A stretch of DNA of 64,000 bases from Oikopleura dioica (Eukaryota > Chordata > Appendicularia > Copelata > Oikopleuridae). This document shows, piece after piece, positions 53,001 to 64,000 of this stretch. The notes under the pieces are model-generated. The model was not told where the DNA came from. It searched no databases and worked only from the letters and a program-made list of their open reading frames with translations. Position 1 is the stretch's first letter, and each line of letters begins with the position of its first letter. A program made the position numbers and the translations under genes. The stretch lies in NCBI GenBank assembly GCA_907165135.1, contig OU015568.1, forward strand, positions 11,354,501 through 11,418,500, in the 5' to 3' direction.

Positions 53001-55711
53001 TATCGGATGATGACATCGACCTTCGCGCGAAAAGCTCCACCCGCTTGCCAGGAACAGGTTCAGAAACTGCTCAGACATCGATTTGCTTGGATAATCTTGA
53101 AATTTTAATTCTTTCCCTCGTTGATCGACACACATTTATGTATTCCCGAGAAAAGGATAATCCGGAGTCATTTTTCATTGTCTTGATGGGGCCTAGACGA
53201 CAGCTGGAGAGCGAAAAAGCGGAAGTCAGCTAAACAGATGGAGCTCGTAATCGGGGGTGTTGAAGCTCACGGGCCCCGGGCAACAAGCCCTAATTCCAAC
53301 AACTGGCCATCAAAAACTTTCGACATTTTAATTGTGATTAAAACTTTTCTTCGCATTGATTTACCCTAAATCTTGATTTTCTGGCAGTAACTTTTTTGTA
53401 AATCTGTTCTTTTGAAGTTAAACTTTCGAGGATTAAAATTGATTAAAAATTTCGCATTCTTTCGCGGTCTTCAAAATGGAAGGCTTATTTACATTTCTTG
53501 GTGGATATGCTTACCAGCCATGAAAGAGCCGTGTATGACATGCGTGAGGGTAGCAACAATCCTTCCGGTTTTGACTAGCGTGTATTCAAATTCATTTCCC
53601 CCTTTAGGAACTCTCAGCCGAGTCAAGTAAGGGTCTATCTTCTATTTCCGCGCGCACAATAGAAGTTGTTCTTTTATTTAATATTCGCTATTTACCCAGC
53701 TTTACGATTATCGCTCCCTTTTTTACGTTCACTTGTTTGGCGATTTTGGCTTTTTGACTTGTAAATCAGCTGTAAAATTTATGTATTCTGGTCACGAAAT
53801 TTCTGGCACTTGGCCATGGAAAATTTTACGCAGTATTGTGCCGTTTTTATTCAACATAATCCCACTCCCTTCCTCCCGTCCCTACCCGGTAATTACTCAA
53901 AAGATGGCTATTTTCTCAAGTTTGAGTCTCGCACTCGCCCATTTCGAAAAGGTCAATTTGAGGTCAAACAGGTAGCCGTCTTTGAACTGTCCGTCATTTT
54001 TTCGTTTTTACGGTAGGGCGGAAAATTGGACAATTACTCGAAGTCCAAATACATTTGAAGTTATGGCGGCCTCGCTTTTTTATTATAACTTGTTGATACA
54101 GATGGAAGTTCCTCAAAAGTTTTGTCGAGATCTTATTGCACCTTAAAGAAGTTAATCTACTTCAATCATATTGATTTCGTTCCCTCCTTTTCTCCCGTAA
54201 AATCGTAATCTGACTGTTACAGTACCCGCTTGTACCCCTTTTCCAAAGCGAAAGCGGGTCCGTAATCCCACCGGAACTGATGGCAATCCGCTTTCCTTAT
54301 CAACACCGCACAGAAAAAGGTCACACCAATGGTTTCCCTTGCCAAACATTCCACCATGTTGTCACACTCGTACGGGTGCGACCAACAACAGCTGAAATAT
54401 GTTCCCTCGAAGGATGACCCGTGTCGAAAGTGTTTTGGGCAGAAAATTCAATTTTTTAACTTAAAAGTCGTTAAATATTTACCCTCATTGTACGTCGAAA
54501 TTAAGGCCTTGTCTGTAAATAATGCATCGCGAGTTTAGAAAGGCGCCAAAGTCAAGACCAATTTTGAGCGTGCTCGAGCGGTTAATATAATTAACCACGC
54601 GCAGCTGGACCATTCCAAAAATGGCCATGATTCAATTTAACTTTCGCTATGCAAAATATACAGTTGCTTTTATCAGCAACATGCGGCAAATGGGTTTATA
54701 TCAAAAGAAGTGGTATATAATTATGTGAAATAATATTGATCTCGGAGACGCTCTGTCAAGGAGCCAAAGTAAATCCAAGGAGGCTATAATTGACAGCTCC
54801 GGAGGGATCATCCCCGTTTTTTCAGCACCAAATCAAAAGTCTCCTATTACCCGTCTTATTGTTTCCTTATCTTTTGCGAGCATGAAAATATCCCCGTGAG
54901 AGCGATCCTTTACAGTAGAAAAAGAAGTCATTCTGTACATATTCAGAAGAGAAATAACGATTTACATAATTTATACGACCACGGGACGCCATTCATTTAA
55001 CGTTTTATTGTAAATATCAAACACTCCATCTGTCTCAGATCCATTTGTAGATTCCTTCCTTTCGTTCTAGTTCTGAACTGATATTTTTCGCCTTTTTGAC
55101 CAAAAATCGCCGCGAGAGAACCATCAGAAAATCAAGGGTACAATAACTTTTTCTTTTCAAAGAGATCAAAGCCAAGACCCGAAGAACTGTAACGGCCGGA
55201 TATCCATTGGTAGACCCTTATTTGACCGGAAGTCCGCTCCAATAAATCTGCCCGCGCCTGACCGTCGGCTGAGATAACAAAAAACGCAGCGCTTGTTTCA
55301 CATGATTCGGGTTCAATTTGAGGTGGTACTTCCTCTGGAAAATATCATTTTAGAACGACTGAGAACCGATCAAGCGAAATTCAGAGGGTGCTCATATCTG
55401 CTTGTCATATGTTAATCTTAATAACCAGGGTGCTACATCCTCTTTCCGATAAAAATAGCCTAGATAAAACTGACATCCGAAAGCTGTCAGATCCGCTTAC
55501 AGTTATTAGTACCCTTCTGATAATTTTGCCTGCGGCAGCCCAAAAGTGTCCTCTGAAAATCAATACATGCTAATCTCAACGCCCTCGATCGGGAGGCTAC
55601 TGATAGATCGACCTGGATCCCCGTTGTCAAACTCTAATTTCTAATTAATTCTTATCAAGCGTTTGGTGAGCGTTTCTGAACACTTTCTTAGTTTTTGAGA
55701 GTTACGAAGAG
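50083..55711. other. Long stretch without a convincing gene
   Basis: 5.6 kb in a genome where gaps are usually under 1 kb. AATAAA lies just after the CesA stop (about 50089). I see one inverted-repeat element (51104-51310), and many short open frames without family signatures, including a small basic one at 52414-52599 and a hydrophobic-start one at 52098-52327. No tRNA or rRNA was seen. It may be a regulatory domain of the flanking genes or hold fast-evolving small genes. Confidence 0.5.
51104..51310. mobile_element. MITE-like element with about 30-bp terminal inverted repeats
   Basis: CTACAATAAAAACGCCTGGT at 51104 is the reverse complement, with two mismatches over 30 bases, of the right end finishing ACCAGGCGTTTTTACTGTAA at 51310. 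Inside, ACGCCTGGTTTGGGACG is repeated directly twice more. No coding capacity (207 bp), so it would need a transposase supplied elsewhere. A target duplication was not clear. Confidence 0.7.
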
Positions 55712-58186
55712 ATGGAACAATGCCTCCAGAGAGCTCAAATTGAAGTTGACTTGGAAAATGCTCTGAAAGGTAGATTAAGTTTTTTTTTCTAAATATACAT
55801 TTCTAATTTAAAGATTTGCATCAAAACACTTTGCATTGTCTACAAGGAAGTTTAAAACGACCTCCAGAACGGCCACGAACTCCAAAGCGACAAGGTAATG
55901 ATAAGATAACAACAGTAGGACATCTCCCCGGGCCCACGCTGTGAAGCGACAATAAACGTCCATTGGAAAAGCTTTGATCACGCTCTCGCACTTCCGCAGA
56001 GCTCATTTTCAAAACTGATTTCGGTAATCCCACACAAAGGGTTCAAAACACATACCGATAATGGATCACTAGTTCCCAATAGTCAACGTCTCATCAACGG
56101 GAGCGAATCCTAATTACCCAAATGATTTATTAACCGCTTTTTTGTACTGCATTTTTTTTTATATTTTTCATACTCTGTAGGTGCCAGTTTCTACAGTTGG
56201 CAAAATTAGGCACTCGTTGATGCATATGAGCTCTTTTCCAAAATAGTGGTTGCTTTATTACCGCGCTAATGGGCTCCGGCTTGTCCCTTCGGATTTAAAC
56301 TGTTCAAATTGACAAACTGACTCAGGCGGCAGCGTGAGCTTCAACCCTCCCGGGAGTGTTTCATCCTTTGACGATTCCTTCAAACCAGATACCAGCTGCA
56401 GTCCGACAAGAGAAAGGTATAGAATATTTGTCGTTTAAGTTCTCGGGATCTAATCAAAAAGAGTCGTGGAAGATGTTGTTCGAGGCCTAAGATGGCGGCA
56501 GGAATCCTCATTACTTGGCGGATGATCCGCCAGATCGATCCCGCCGCCCTGTTATAATTACACGAGCCTCATTTCACTTGCTACCAGAGGCTTTTCCAAG
56601 AGATATAAACTTTATTTTTAAGCATTTCGATCTGTGGAGTTTCCAGTACAAGTGGAGACTCGGCAATTTCAACGGCGCACTCTTCAAGTGAAATTTCAAA
56701 AACTTCCTGTCAAAAATCCACCCCCGAGTTTCAACTATCCCTATTTTTTCTGCAGACAATGGCGACCCTTGAAGAAACCCGCAAGAGTTTGGACGAGAAG
56801 ACGGAGAAAAAGTCCCTATCGGAATCGCTGAACTTGTCAGATTACTCGCCGGGAACGTCAAACTTCGACTCAGGTATTCTTGAATGACATGACACGGAGT
56901 TAATTATTTGGGCGCGGGACCGAAGCCAAGTTATGATTTCGATTTGAGTTTTTCAGACAAGGGCTCTCAAAAATGACATCTTATAAGATTGTTTTCAGAG
57001 CGACTTGTGGGAAAGTCACAACCGTTACATACTGATCTTGCTATTTTATAAGCTTCAGGGTCGATAATCAAGTAATAATATCTTTTAGATTCAGAAGAAG
57101 ACTTCGACTTCCCTGGCCCCCCTCTTTACATCGATGTCACTCCGCCTGGGACACCTACTCCTGGATCGCGCAAGTCCAGTGGAACATTTTCGAACTTTGA
57201 TCGTCACTCGAGCGGCAACGATTCGAGGGTAAGTTCCCGTGTAATCCTCCTTGTGCCCTATCCCCTTACTTCTTTCATGAATTCCCTAAACAAATAACTC
57301 TCTGTGATGTTCAATATACCATGGAAAAGTAGTAGATCTAGTGGGCGTTATCACTAAAATAAATAGACTTGTTCAATAAGATCGTTTAGACGGCGACATT
57401 GCAGTCCAACTCGACTGTCATGAGCTCCAATCTTTCGTCGATATTCTCCGGTGGAACCTGCATCGAAACTCCGGGCGCAATAAAATCGTCTTACCGCGGC
57501 TCTGAGTTTCATTACAATAATCTCGGCTCATCTTTCAATAATTCAAAAGACGACGTTCTTGCATGCAACGATTCGGATGAAGTTTTTGCGAAAACCGCAA
57601 TGATCCAAATGCCCTCTGGGGAGAGTCCAATTAGGCGCTGCTTATCAACTCCTGAATTTGCCCAGCAATTACTCTCTTCCCACATGAAATGCAAAAACTG
57701 CCAAGGTAGGTTCTTATAATATTTGCATGACAAATGATTATTTTACTATTGTAAGCCTGAATTTTCCCCAGACTATTAAGGATTTTAAGAAATGTAAAAG
57801 GTATCGAATAAAACCAGCTCTTCAGTTGATAGTATTCAGCTACTATCAAAAGAATGCATTCAATCCAAAACTTATTTACATATCCTCATCATCAACAATT
57901 CGCAAATCGAGCTAATATGCTAAAAATAATCTCCTCATTAATTCCAATGGCTAACTTAATATATTCAGTGTTGAAGGAATCCCTGCAGGGATTGCTCAAG
58001 GACTGCTCCGAAATGAACGGTCTGCTGCGAACGCTTCTTGAAATCCTCACTGCGCAGGATTCTTGCGCAGCTCCACAGAAGCACTTCAGAGGAGTTGGAG
58101 ACAGACTTTCCTCAATCGATCACGTTATAAAAAAGAAACAGCGCGATATAGATACAATTATTGAAGCCGTGGAGCAATCACTGTAG
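55712..58186 (+). CDS. Ser/Pro-rich protein of unknown family
   Basis: Exons from an ATG at 55712 (MEQCLQRAQIEVDLENALK), joined to DLHQNTLHCLQGSLKRPPER and GGSVSFNPPGSVSSF; a later set from about 56756 codes TMATLEETRKSLDEKTEKKS, SEEDFDFPGPPLYIDVTPPG, RHSSGNDSRTATLQSNSTVM and CLSTPEFAQQLLSSHMKCKN, and ends in a helical domain (VLKESLQGLLKDCSEMNGLL ... KKQRDIDTIIEAVEQSL). Phases agree within each half, but the join between 56418 and 56756 is out of phase, so an exon is missing or two genes are present; an ATG at 56759 could start a second. SP and TP motifs suggest a phosphorylated, disordered regulator. No family recognised. Confidence 0.45.
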
Positions 58187-58333
58187 TATTTCGGCCTTAC
58201 TGTACATTTTCATTCTATCAGTCACCAGTTTCTTCAACTCCCATTGACCTGCTTTTATATTAAGTCCATTGTCTTGTCATGTAATATTTTGTGAAATACA
58301 ACGAAAACCAACTTTACGAAAGAGTTTTCTATG

Positions 58334-58428
58334 ACACCGTTTGTTTTATATTAACCCAAGCTGGGGAGTCTATGCTCTCCGACCACAGTTATCACAGAGG
58401 GTTCCCTAAAGTATAAAACAAACGGTGT
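58334..58428. mobile_element. 95-bp MITE with 5-bp target-site duplication
   Basis: Begins ACACCGTTTGTTTTATA and ends TATAAAACAAACGGTGT, a perfect 17-base terminal inverted repeat. CTATG stands on both sides (58329-58333 and 58429-58433), as expected for a transposition target duplication. No coding capacity. Located between the convergent ends of the unknown gene and JAGN1. Confidence 0.85.
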
Positions 58429-58610
58429 CTATGCATTCTTTTATAATTATTTCGGTTTATTTCGGACACGATATAACATAGAATGAACTTCAAATAATTG
58501 CCTAATTTGCCTAAAAACATCTTAGAACACAGAATTTCGTATTGCACGCTTCATGATATACAGTAGTAAGAACCTAGGGAAATGCTCGGGTAAATTGATG
58601 GTATGGTTGA

Positions 58611-59357
58611 TTATTTGTCCTTCTTTTCTTCTTTCTTGTCGACTTCAGTTTTGGAACCCTTCTTGGTCCAAAGCTTGATGCACTTTCGGCCTCGAGTGAA
58701 GCCGGTTGAGATCATCTTTAAAATATGTTAATTATAGTTTCACGGACGTAATACCTCGCCAAAGCAAAGAATAAATCCATAAATGACGATCGCCCTTGGG
58801 TAACCCATGATTGTTCGTCGGTAGCCTTGAGAGTTCATGTATTTGATGAGCTCTTCGTGATGCTCCCAAGCGCCCCAGATAAGTGGAGGAAGACCGAAGA
58901 GAAGGATTCCCCAAACGTACATGGTCATTCGCTTGACATTGTTCTGAAATGACTATAAAAATACAGATAAAAGTGAGTTACTAACCTTGGCACAAGCGCT
59001 CCAGCCAATAACTGTTGGGATAAATGTTCCAATCGTTGCGAGTTCCCAAAGAAAAGGCTCTGGAGTCGCTTTCGTGGTGATCAAGTACATTTTCTGAAAC
59101 GAATGAAGAGTTGAATATTCATCAAATATTTCACCTTGTATTTTTTCATGAAGTAATGAGCCGCTACAATACCATTGGCGATGAATGTAAAGAGCAGATA
59201 CCACTTGAGGCTTGCTTTTGCAGTTTTAGATTCTAAAATGTCAACATAAATTAAAATTGAGATAAAATTACTGACCTTTGTAGTGATCAGCGACTTTCTC
59301 TCTGTACTTGGAGTCAGAGCCATCGTTAGTCACAACTTGCTTTCCTTTACTAGACAT
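58611..59357 (-). CDS. JAGN1: Jagunal homologue (ER membrane protein)
   Basis: Jagunal is a small four-segment ER membrane protein needed for ER reorganisation and secretion. ATG at 59355-59357 gives MSSKGKQVVTNDGSDSKYRE, matching the family's GTDGSDFQHRERVA start. Membrane segments visible: LKWYLLFTFIANGIVAA, LATIGTFIPTVIGW, MYVWGILLFGLPPLIWGAWE (family: SMGLFSIAPLIYGSME) and RAIVIYGFILCFGE. It ends in a Lys-rich tail (KKEEKKDK), a dilysine-type ER retrieval signal. Five exons with short introns. An AG lies one base upstream of the ATG and only 42 bp after the FTSJ1 stop. Confidence 0.85.
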
Positions 59358-59358
59358 T

Positions 59359-59360
59359 CT
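59359..59360 (-). promoter_or_regulatory. Probable spliced-leader acceptor of JAGN1
   Basis: On the minus strand TTTTATTGCTTTTAG ends one base before the JAGN1 ATG. The FTSJ1 stop is 42 bp upstream, so JAGN1 is almost certainly co-transcribed. Confidence 0.65.
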
Positions 59361-59399
59361 AAAAGCAATAAAATGTAAAAAACGTACAAATTGACCCAT

Positions 59400-60555
59400 T
59401 CAGTCTTCCATGCGACAGCCCTTTTCCATCATCTCGCTCAAAGTGTCCGTATTCTTTTCTTTCTTCATTTCCAACACTTCTTTGTACGCTGGCTCTGTCG
59501 GGGGCTGAACAGGTTTGAGAGACACGTATCCTTCCGGGAGATTGTATGAAACGTCAGAACTCCATCCATCCAGGTCGCCACAAACAACAAAAGGAACAAA
59601 ATGTCTGTTTGCTGGATCTTTTCTTCGTTGATCTCTTTCATATGCGGTTTCTTCGTAATCAACATCTTTCATAAGTGGATTCCGAAGACTATCAGAGGCG
59701 TTCAAACGGACATTACTTTGAAAAAATGGTATATGTTTTGCGCTCTTTCCTAGGGACAAACCCTTCTGGTGGGCAGTAGTCTATTGCAACAACAAACGCC
59801 TCTATCGACGATGCTCTGGAACTTCTTGGCTAAGAAAGAGTCGTCAAATCAAGTATCGCAACAAAGTACTCACTTTAGCAAGGTATACTTTTTTGAAGAA
59901 CATTTGGAACTGGTGGAATATCAAGTCGGAATCTCTCCCGCGGAAAATTTTGGAGACGAAGGTGCCACCCGGTCTCATCACAAATGTCGAGATGTTGAAG
60001 GCGGCGAGGAGGAGCTGCGATTGAATGTATTCATCCAAGTCGTGAAGACCAGTTACATCGGGCGCTCCGTCACAAACAACTAGGTCTGCATTTCCTCCGT
60101 CGAAATGCGAAATTATTTCGTCAGAAGTCTTCTGGGAAGTTATATCACCTTGCAGGCAAATAACATTATCTAACACCTAGTTCAGAAAATAGTCTATAAG
60201 GCGATAAAACTTTTCTTCTGAACCGTTCCTATCGGTGCCATCGGCTGTAAGTCTACGGAAACTATCTTTGCATCTTCCTTTTCTTTCAACTTTTTGGAAA
60301 GGACCTGTGACCAGCTCCCTGGTGCTGCGCAAAGATCGACAACTTTTGTGACATCTTTGAACAGATCAAATCGCTCGTCAATTTGCAATAGCTTGAATGC
60401 TGATCGAGCTCTTATTTAGGGATAATAATTGTAACTGGGTATTTTCTCGAACATTTTGGTCAAAAATATGAAACAATTCAAGTCCCTTTCCTCCAGCCTT
60501 GCTCTTTGGCTAATCTGTAGTAAATGTCTCTTTTATCTTTGGAGCGAATACCCAT
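59400..60555 (-). CDS. FTSJ1: tRNA 2'-O-methyltransferase FTSJ1 (Trm7 homologue)
   Basis: Methylates the ribose of anticodon-loop positions 32 and 34 in certain tRNAs, using S-adenosylmethionine. ATG at 60553-60555 gives [20 protein letters not shown], then [35 protein letters not shown] (SAM site), [36 protein letters not shown] (catalytic Asp), [16 protein letters not shown] (catalytic Lys), [14 protein letters not shown] and the family's VPFVVCGDL. All four K-D-K-E positions are present. The first intron (60490-60411) begins with GA. The intron near 59749 can be read with a GT or GA donor. Second gene of the XPO4-FTSJ1-JAGN1 run; 70 bp after the XPO4 stop. Confidence 0.93.
60411..60490 (-). 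other. Non-canonical GA-AG intron in FTSJ1
   Basis: Joining GGCTGGAG (ends 60491) to AGCTCGATC (60410) gives [14 protein letters not shown], identical in pattern to human [14 protein letters not shown]. No GT lies between KDKRDIYY and the stop that follows. The intron reads GAAAGG...AATAAG and is 80 bp. Confidence 0.85.
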
Positions 60556-60559
60556 TCTA

Positions 60560-60561
60560 CT
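60560..60561 (-). promoter_or_regulatory. Probable spliced-leader acceptor of FTSJ1
   Basis: On the minus strand GTTTTAATTCAG ends four bases before the FTSJ1 ATG. Only 70 bp separate it from the XPO4 stop. Confidence 0.6.
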
Positions 60562-60625
60562 GAATTAAAACTCATCAGTTCGTGTTTTCCGTGAGTGTTG
60601 TACAGAAAGAACCAGTTGAACTGTA

Positions 60626-63600
60626 TTATTTCATACATAATAATCCGCGGATTTCAAAAACGGCAGTTTCAAGAAGCTTTGTGGAGTGAAAGTGACGCCT
60701 CATGAGCATATTGCGTGGGTTCGATTGGTTCTCGTTGATGATTTCCATCAACGGTTTGAATGCATCTTCAAAAATGTTCAATAAGAAATTTCTAAACTTG
60801 GGACAAGTTGATGCTTATTGAACTTTTCCTTGAATTCGGTGCTTCTGATTGTCCGTGCATTGCCCACTTTTCTCCTGGATAAGTATTCTGAACTTTTCTG
60901 GAAACGAGGTTGCCTAAAGCATCTGTAAGAGCTGCTAGAATTTGTTCAAAGAACCAAATGAAGAAAGGAAGCAAGGCAAGCTGGCAGCATATCATAGTCA
61001 CTCGCATATTTGAGCAGCGAGTCAAAAACAAAAGGCATAAGGCTAATGAGTGAAGCTCCAAGATTAGCTGGATGACTACCGACCTGAATGCTTGTTGAAA
61101 ATTTGAAAAATTTTTCATGCTTACCGATTTTGCTTTCAAAAAATAATTACTGAGGGCTTCGATGCTCTCAAGTGCAATCTTCATCGCATCGGTGCCAAAG
61201 TGAGTGAGTCCCAATTGAAGCGATTGCATTAATGACGTGAACAGATTTTCAGGAAGCTTGGCTAGTTTTTCGGGGTAAAGTTCACACAGTGAATTGAGCA
61301 AGTCAAAGTACGCGATTGCTAGTGAAGGGTAGTTAAAGCCCTCGGTGCCCATCAGAGGAAGGACAATTGTCAGACCAGCGAGGGAAACCTGAAAATATGA
61401 TTCAGTGAATGGATAATTAAGTGGATGATTTACCTCAGCAGGCGAGACAAAGTTCTCCCCTCCACCAGTTTTGTTTTCTTTGGCTGGTGAGGTGAAATCG
61501 TAGACTTCGACATCGAGAACTTTTGTGATCAGGCTAATAATTTGAGTGAACTCTTCAACTGTTTCGTCGTCCATATCTTTAAGGTTTCGACCCTGATTCC
61601 ATCTACTGTGAGTTCGTAAAATTTCTAGGAAGACGAGCAAAAATGGCTGCGTTCGTTTTTCTTCGAGATATGCAAGTAATTTGCTAGCAAGGGCAGCACA
61701 CAAAGTAAAGATTTGAATTGAGATATCTACAAAACTCGTTGGAAACAGGCATATGAATGAATAGGCTTACCAGAGCTGCCTCTTACAGTTTGTACGATTG
61801 CTGGCATTTCTTTGATAAAAGGAAGCACAAACTCGGCGACGGACTCAGCATTATCTGGGGTGACACCTTCGACACAACCTGTCAATCTTTCCAGAATTGT
61901 GACAAGCTCGTTTCTGACTACTTGATTGGCAAAAGATGCAGTCGCCAATCTGGCGAATCTGTCTTGAAGCGGTTTAATTGTTTCACCCAGTTTTTGAAGG
62001 GTCGGCAAGCCACCAGAGGAGCCAGCAGTGAGAATAACCTTCATAAGATATCTCTGAAATACAACTGGTGTTCTTGAATAACCACATTCGGAGTCTCGGC
62101 AGAACACTTCAGCTATCGACCACAATTTGACATTTTCGCCTACAAGCTTGGCCTTCTTCCCTGACTTCTTCAGTAGTGACATGAGCGTCTCCGCACTACC
62201 GATCAAGATCTTCTCTTCTCCAGACCACGCAGAGAAAGTCAAGAGCGAAAACTCAACAATCTCATTAAGCAAGCTCATGGCAGACTCAGTGTCTCTTCCG
62301 AAAACTGACTGAAGTGCAGGCGACACCGTCGAGAAATGATCTTCCTCAAACCAGAGATATGCTTCCGCAATTCGTTGCAGAAGCCATCTGAGGTCTTCAC
62401 TTGCTTGAGGTGACCAGAGCCCTTGGAAGTTTGCTTCCATCGCAGCCTTTTCTACTTGCATTAGTTTAAAAACTACACCAATCAGTTGAGCAGTAATATC
62501 TTGCGAGTTCCCGATATTATCCGCCATCGCAGCATTTTGCTTCAAACTCGCACTCATAATTTCCTGTGGTATATATTTCATCTCTCCGGAATCCGTCTCG
62601 TCGGCAAGCATATGTCCTATCGACAGCATTATCCAATGGATGTCCTCCCAAAGCGCAGTTCTTATTGTCCCTCTTTCTTTCAAAGTATTCGTTATTTCAT
62701 CTAGTCTCCTGTTCAAAAGCAATCCAAGATGTGTCATTGTGTCACCAATAGACAATCTCGCCATGTTTCCAATTGCCGCGAGCTGTGTATCGAAAACAAT
62801 CGCATCATCCTCTTCTAACTCGTCGATCTCGTCATCATCGTCATCGTGGTCGATGCGCTCGCCATCCGGTGGTGAGAGCTTCGACCAAACCCAAGCTCTC
62901 CAAACCTGCAGCGAGTTTGGAGAAACGATATTTGCTACGAAGAACGTTTAGCCAAATAATCATTCAGTAAGATTACCTAAAGCTTCTGTTGTTGCGAAAT
63001 TAGTCATGACATAAATCCAAGCGTCGGTTGAAAAATCAAGCCCTTGTTGATATTCTTCAGATTTCTTTGCATTCTCAATCATAGAACATGTCCATTGTGC
63101 GAGACAGGAAAGTACTGGCGGGAAATATCTCTCAATCATGCTCCAAATGTGGACACTTCGATTTTCGATAAAATGTTTGAATGCGTAAGACAGTCCCGTC
63201 GACTCATGCTCCTAGGAGGTATTTTTACACTGATTTCCAGAAACAAAGAAAAGTACCTGCGCTGGCATCCAATTAGGAAGACTGCCCTGGAAAAGCTTGA
63301 TAATATTTGCAGCCCATTCAGCTTCGACCTGGTGATCATGAAGGCAGGATCCTTTCAAGGAGCAAATCTGTTGAATACAGCTGGACGAAATACTCCCAAG
63401 CTCAGGGCTTCGCCGAACGAGACCATGAGTTGAGAACCAAACTTTTAAAAACTCTGCAGAAGTTACAAATTCTTTCCAACTTTCGGGCGGGTTGAACATG
63501 ACATCGACGGTCTTATCCTCTCTAATCAGAGATATACGCGACGCTTTTCCATGCGTGAATCTCCAAGATAGTATTAAATGTCCGATTTCCAAGAACTTCT

Positions 63601-64000
63601 TGACCATCAAGTAATTCTGTATCGCCTCGGGATTGGCAATCAAATGACGCAAGAAGTTCATTACCAAGCTAAAATTATCTTCCAAGCAGTTGCTCTCATA
63701 GTACTTCTTTGCTTTCTGATGGCCTTCTATCGACAATCCAATGAAGGAGCTTTTTCCTGTCCCAGAGTATTCCTGAACCACGGCGCAAATGAGACTTGCT
63801 GCCAGAACTTGACCATGGGGCTGACTTGAACTCGCGAATTCTTGAACTTTTTGTTGGACGATTTGAAGACCCTTTGCGTCGTTATTTTGGCCACTGTTTC
63901 TTTTAACAGCGATGGCGACGATCATCACCAGCTGCTCTCGAACTTGTGCCGTACACTCATTTTTCTCAATCAGCTGGAGAAGATCGAGAGCCAGTTGAAT
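60626..64000 (-). CDS. XPO4: Exportin-4, 5' end beyond the window
   Basis: Karyopherin that exports eIF5A and Smad3 and also imports SOX-type factors through the nuclear pore. The visible part begins at about residue 95 of the family and runs to the stop at 60626-60628. Matches: VREQLVMIVAIAVKRNS, GLSIEGHQKAKKYYES, HLILSWRF, FNPPESWKEFV, LWEDIHWIMLSIGHMLADET, YIPQEIM, SVFGRDTESAMSLLNEIVEF, ETIKPLQDRFARL, GLTIVLPLMGTEGFNYPSLA, LPENLFTSLMQSLQLG, and the C-terminal ending VFEIRGLLCMK (human FMANVGGLLCVK). The last exon join near 60800 is not resolved; reading straight on would stop at 60792 and lose the conserved end. First gene of the minus-strand operon. Confidence 0.9.

Noticed and set aside
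59716-59749. Second GA-AG intron in FTSJ1 (34 bp)
   Set aside because: A GT donor at about 59761 in the same phase gives a normal 46-bp intron, so the non-canonical reading is not needed.

Overview
This is 64 kb of nuclear DNA from a very compact animal genome, most probably an appendicularian tunicate (Oikopleura dioica or a close relative). Genes lie tens to hundreds of bases apart, most introns are 37-50 bp, neighbouring genes share a strand with splice-acceptor-like AG dinucleotides just before their ATGs (as expected for spliced-leader trans-splicing of operons), and there is a cellulose synthase fused to a GH6 domain, a gene found among animals only in tunicates. Gene names come from recognising conserved protein motifs by eye; exon borders were checked by reading phase, not by transcripts.

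Layout. 1-8 kb: repeat-rich left end, an XK-related membrane protein (+), a TMEM26-like protein (-), and a catalytically dead E2-like protein with a coiled coil (+). 8-13 kb: CUL4 and DDX31 on the minus strand, probably one operon. 13.7-26.0 kb: six plus-strand housekeeping genes in a row (Mi-2/CHD4, PRMT1, La, BCS1L, C8orf33-like UPF0488, rhomboid protease); the last three are spaced 36-72 bp apart. 26.8-29.1 kb: a connexin with several introns. 29.2-34.2 kb: an NWD1-like NACHT protein (-). 34.6-35.8 kb: a secreted Gly/Ser/Asn/Pro repeat protein with an in-frame stop. 35.9-39.5 kb: a TRPM-type channel (-). 40.8-45.5 kb: an EF-hand protein, a coiled-coil protein and an unusual tyrosine kinase (+). 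45.8-50.1 kb: cellulose synthase-GH6 (+). 50.1-55.7 kb: a long stretch with no convincing gene but an inverted-repeat element. 55.7-58.2 kb: an unrecognised Ser/Pro-rich protein (+), then a small inverted-repeat transposon. 58.6-64.0 kb: a minus-strand operon XPO4-FTSJ1-JAGN1, with XPO4 running off the right edge.

The strongest unusual signal is a set of introns that begin with GA rather than GT. In CHD4, BCS1L, connexin and FTSJ1 the conserved protein sequence can be restored only, or far better, with a boundary of the form AG|GAA...AAG|. These introns are longer (68-98 bp) than the canonical ones around them. An EF-hand gene and TMEM26 hold further candidates. Other points of interest are the degenerate active site of the GH6 domain, two single-base frame breaks at 5-base homopolymers in the cellulose synthase, a Mi-2 protein with one PHD finger instead of two, and two non-autonomous inverted-repeat elements.
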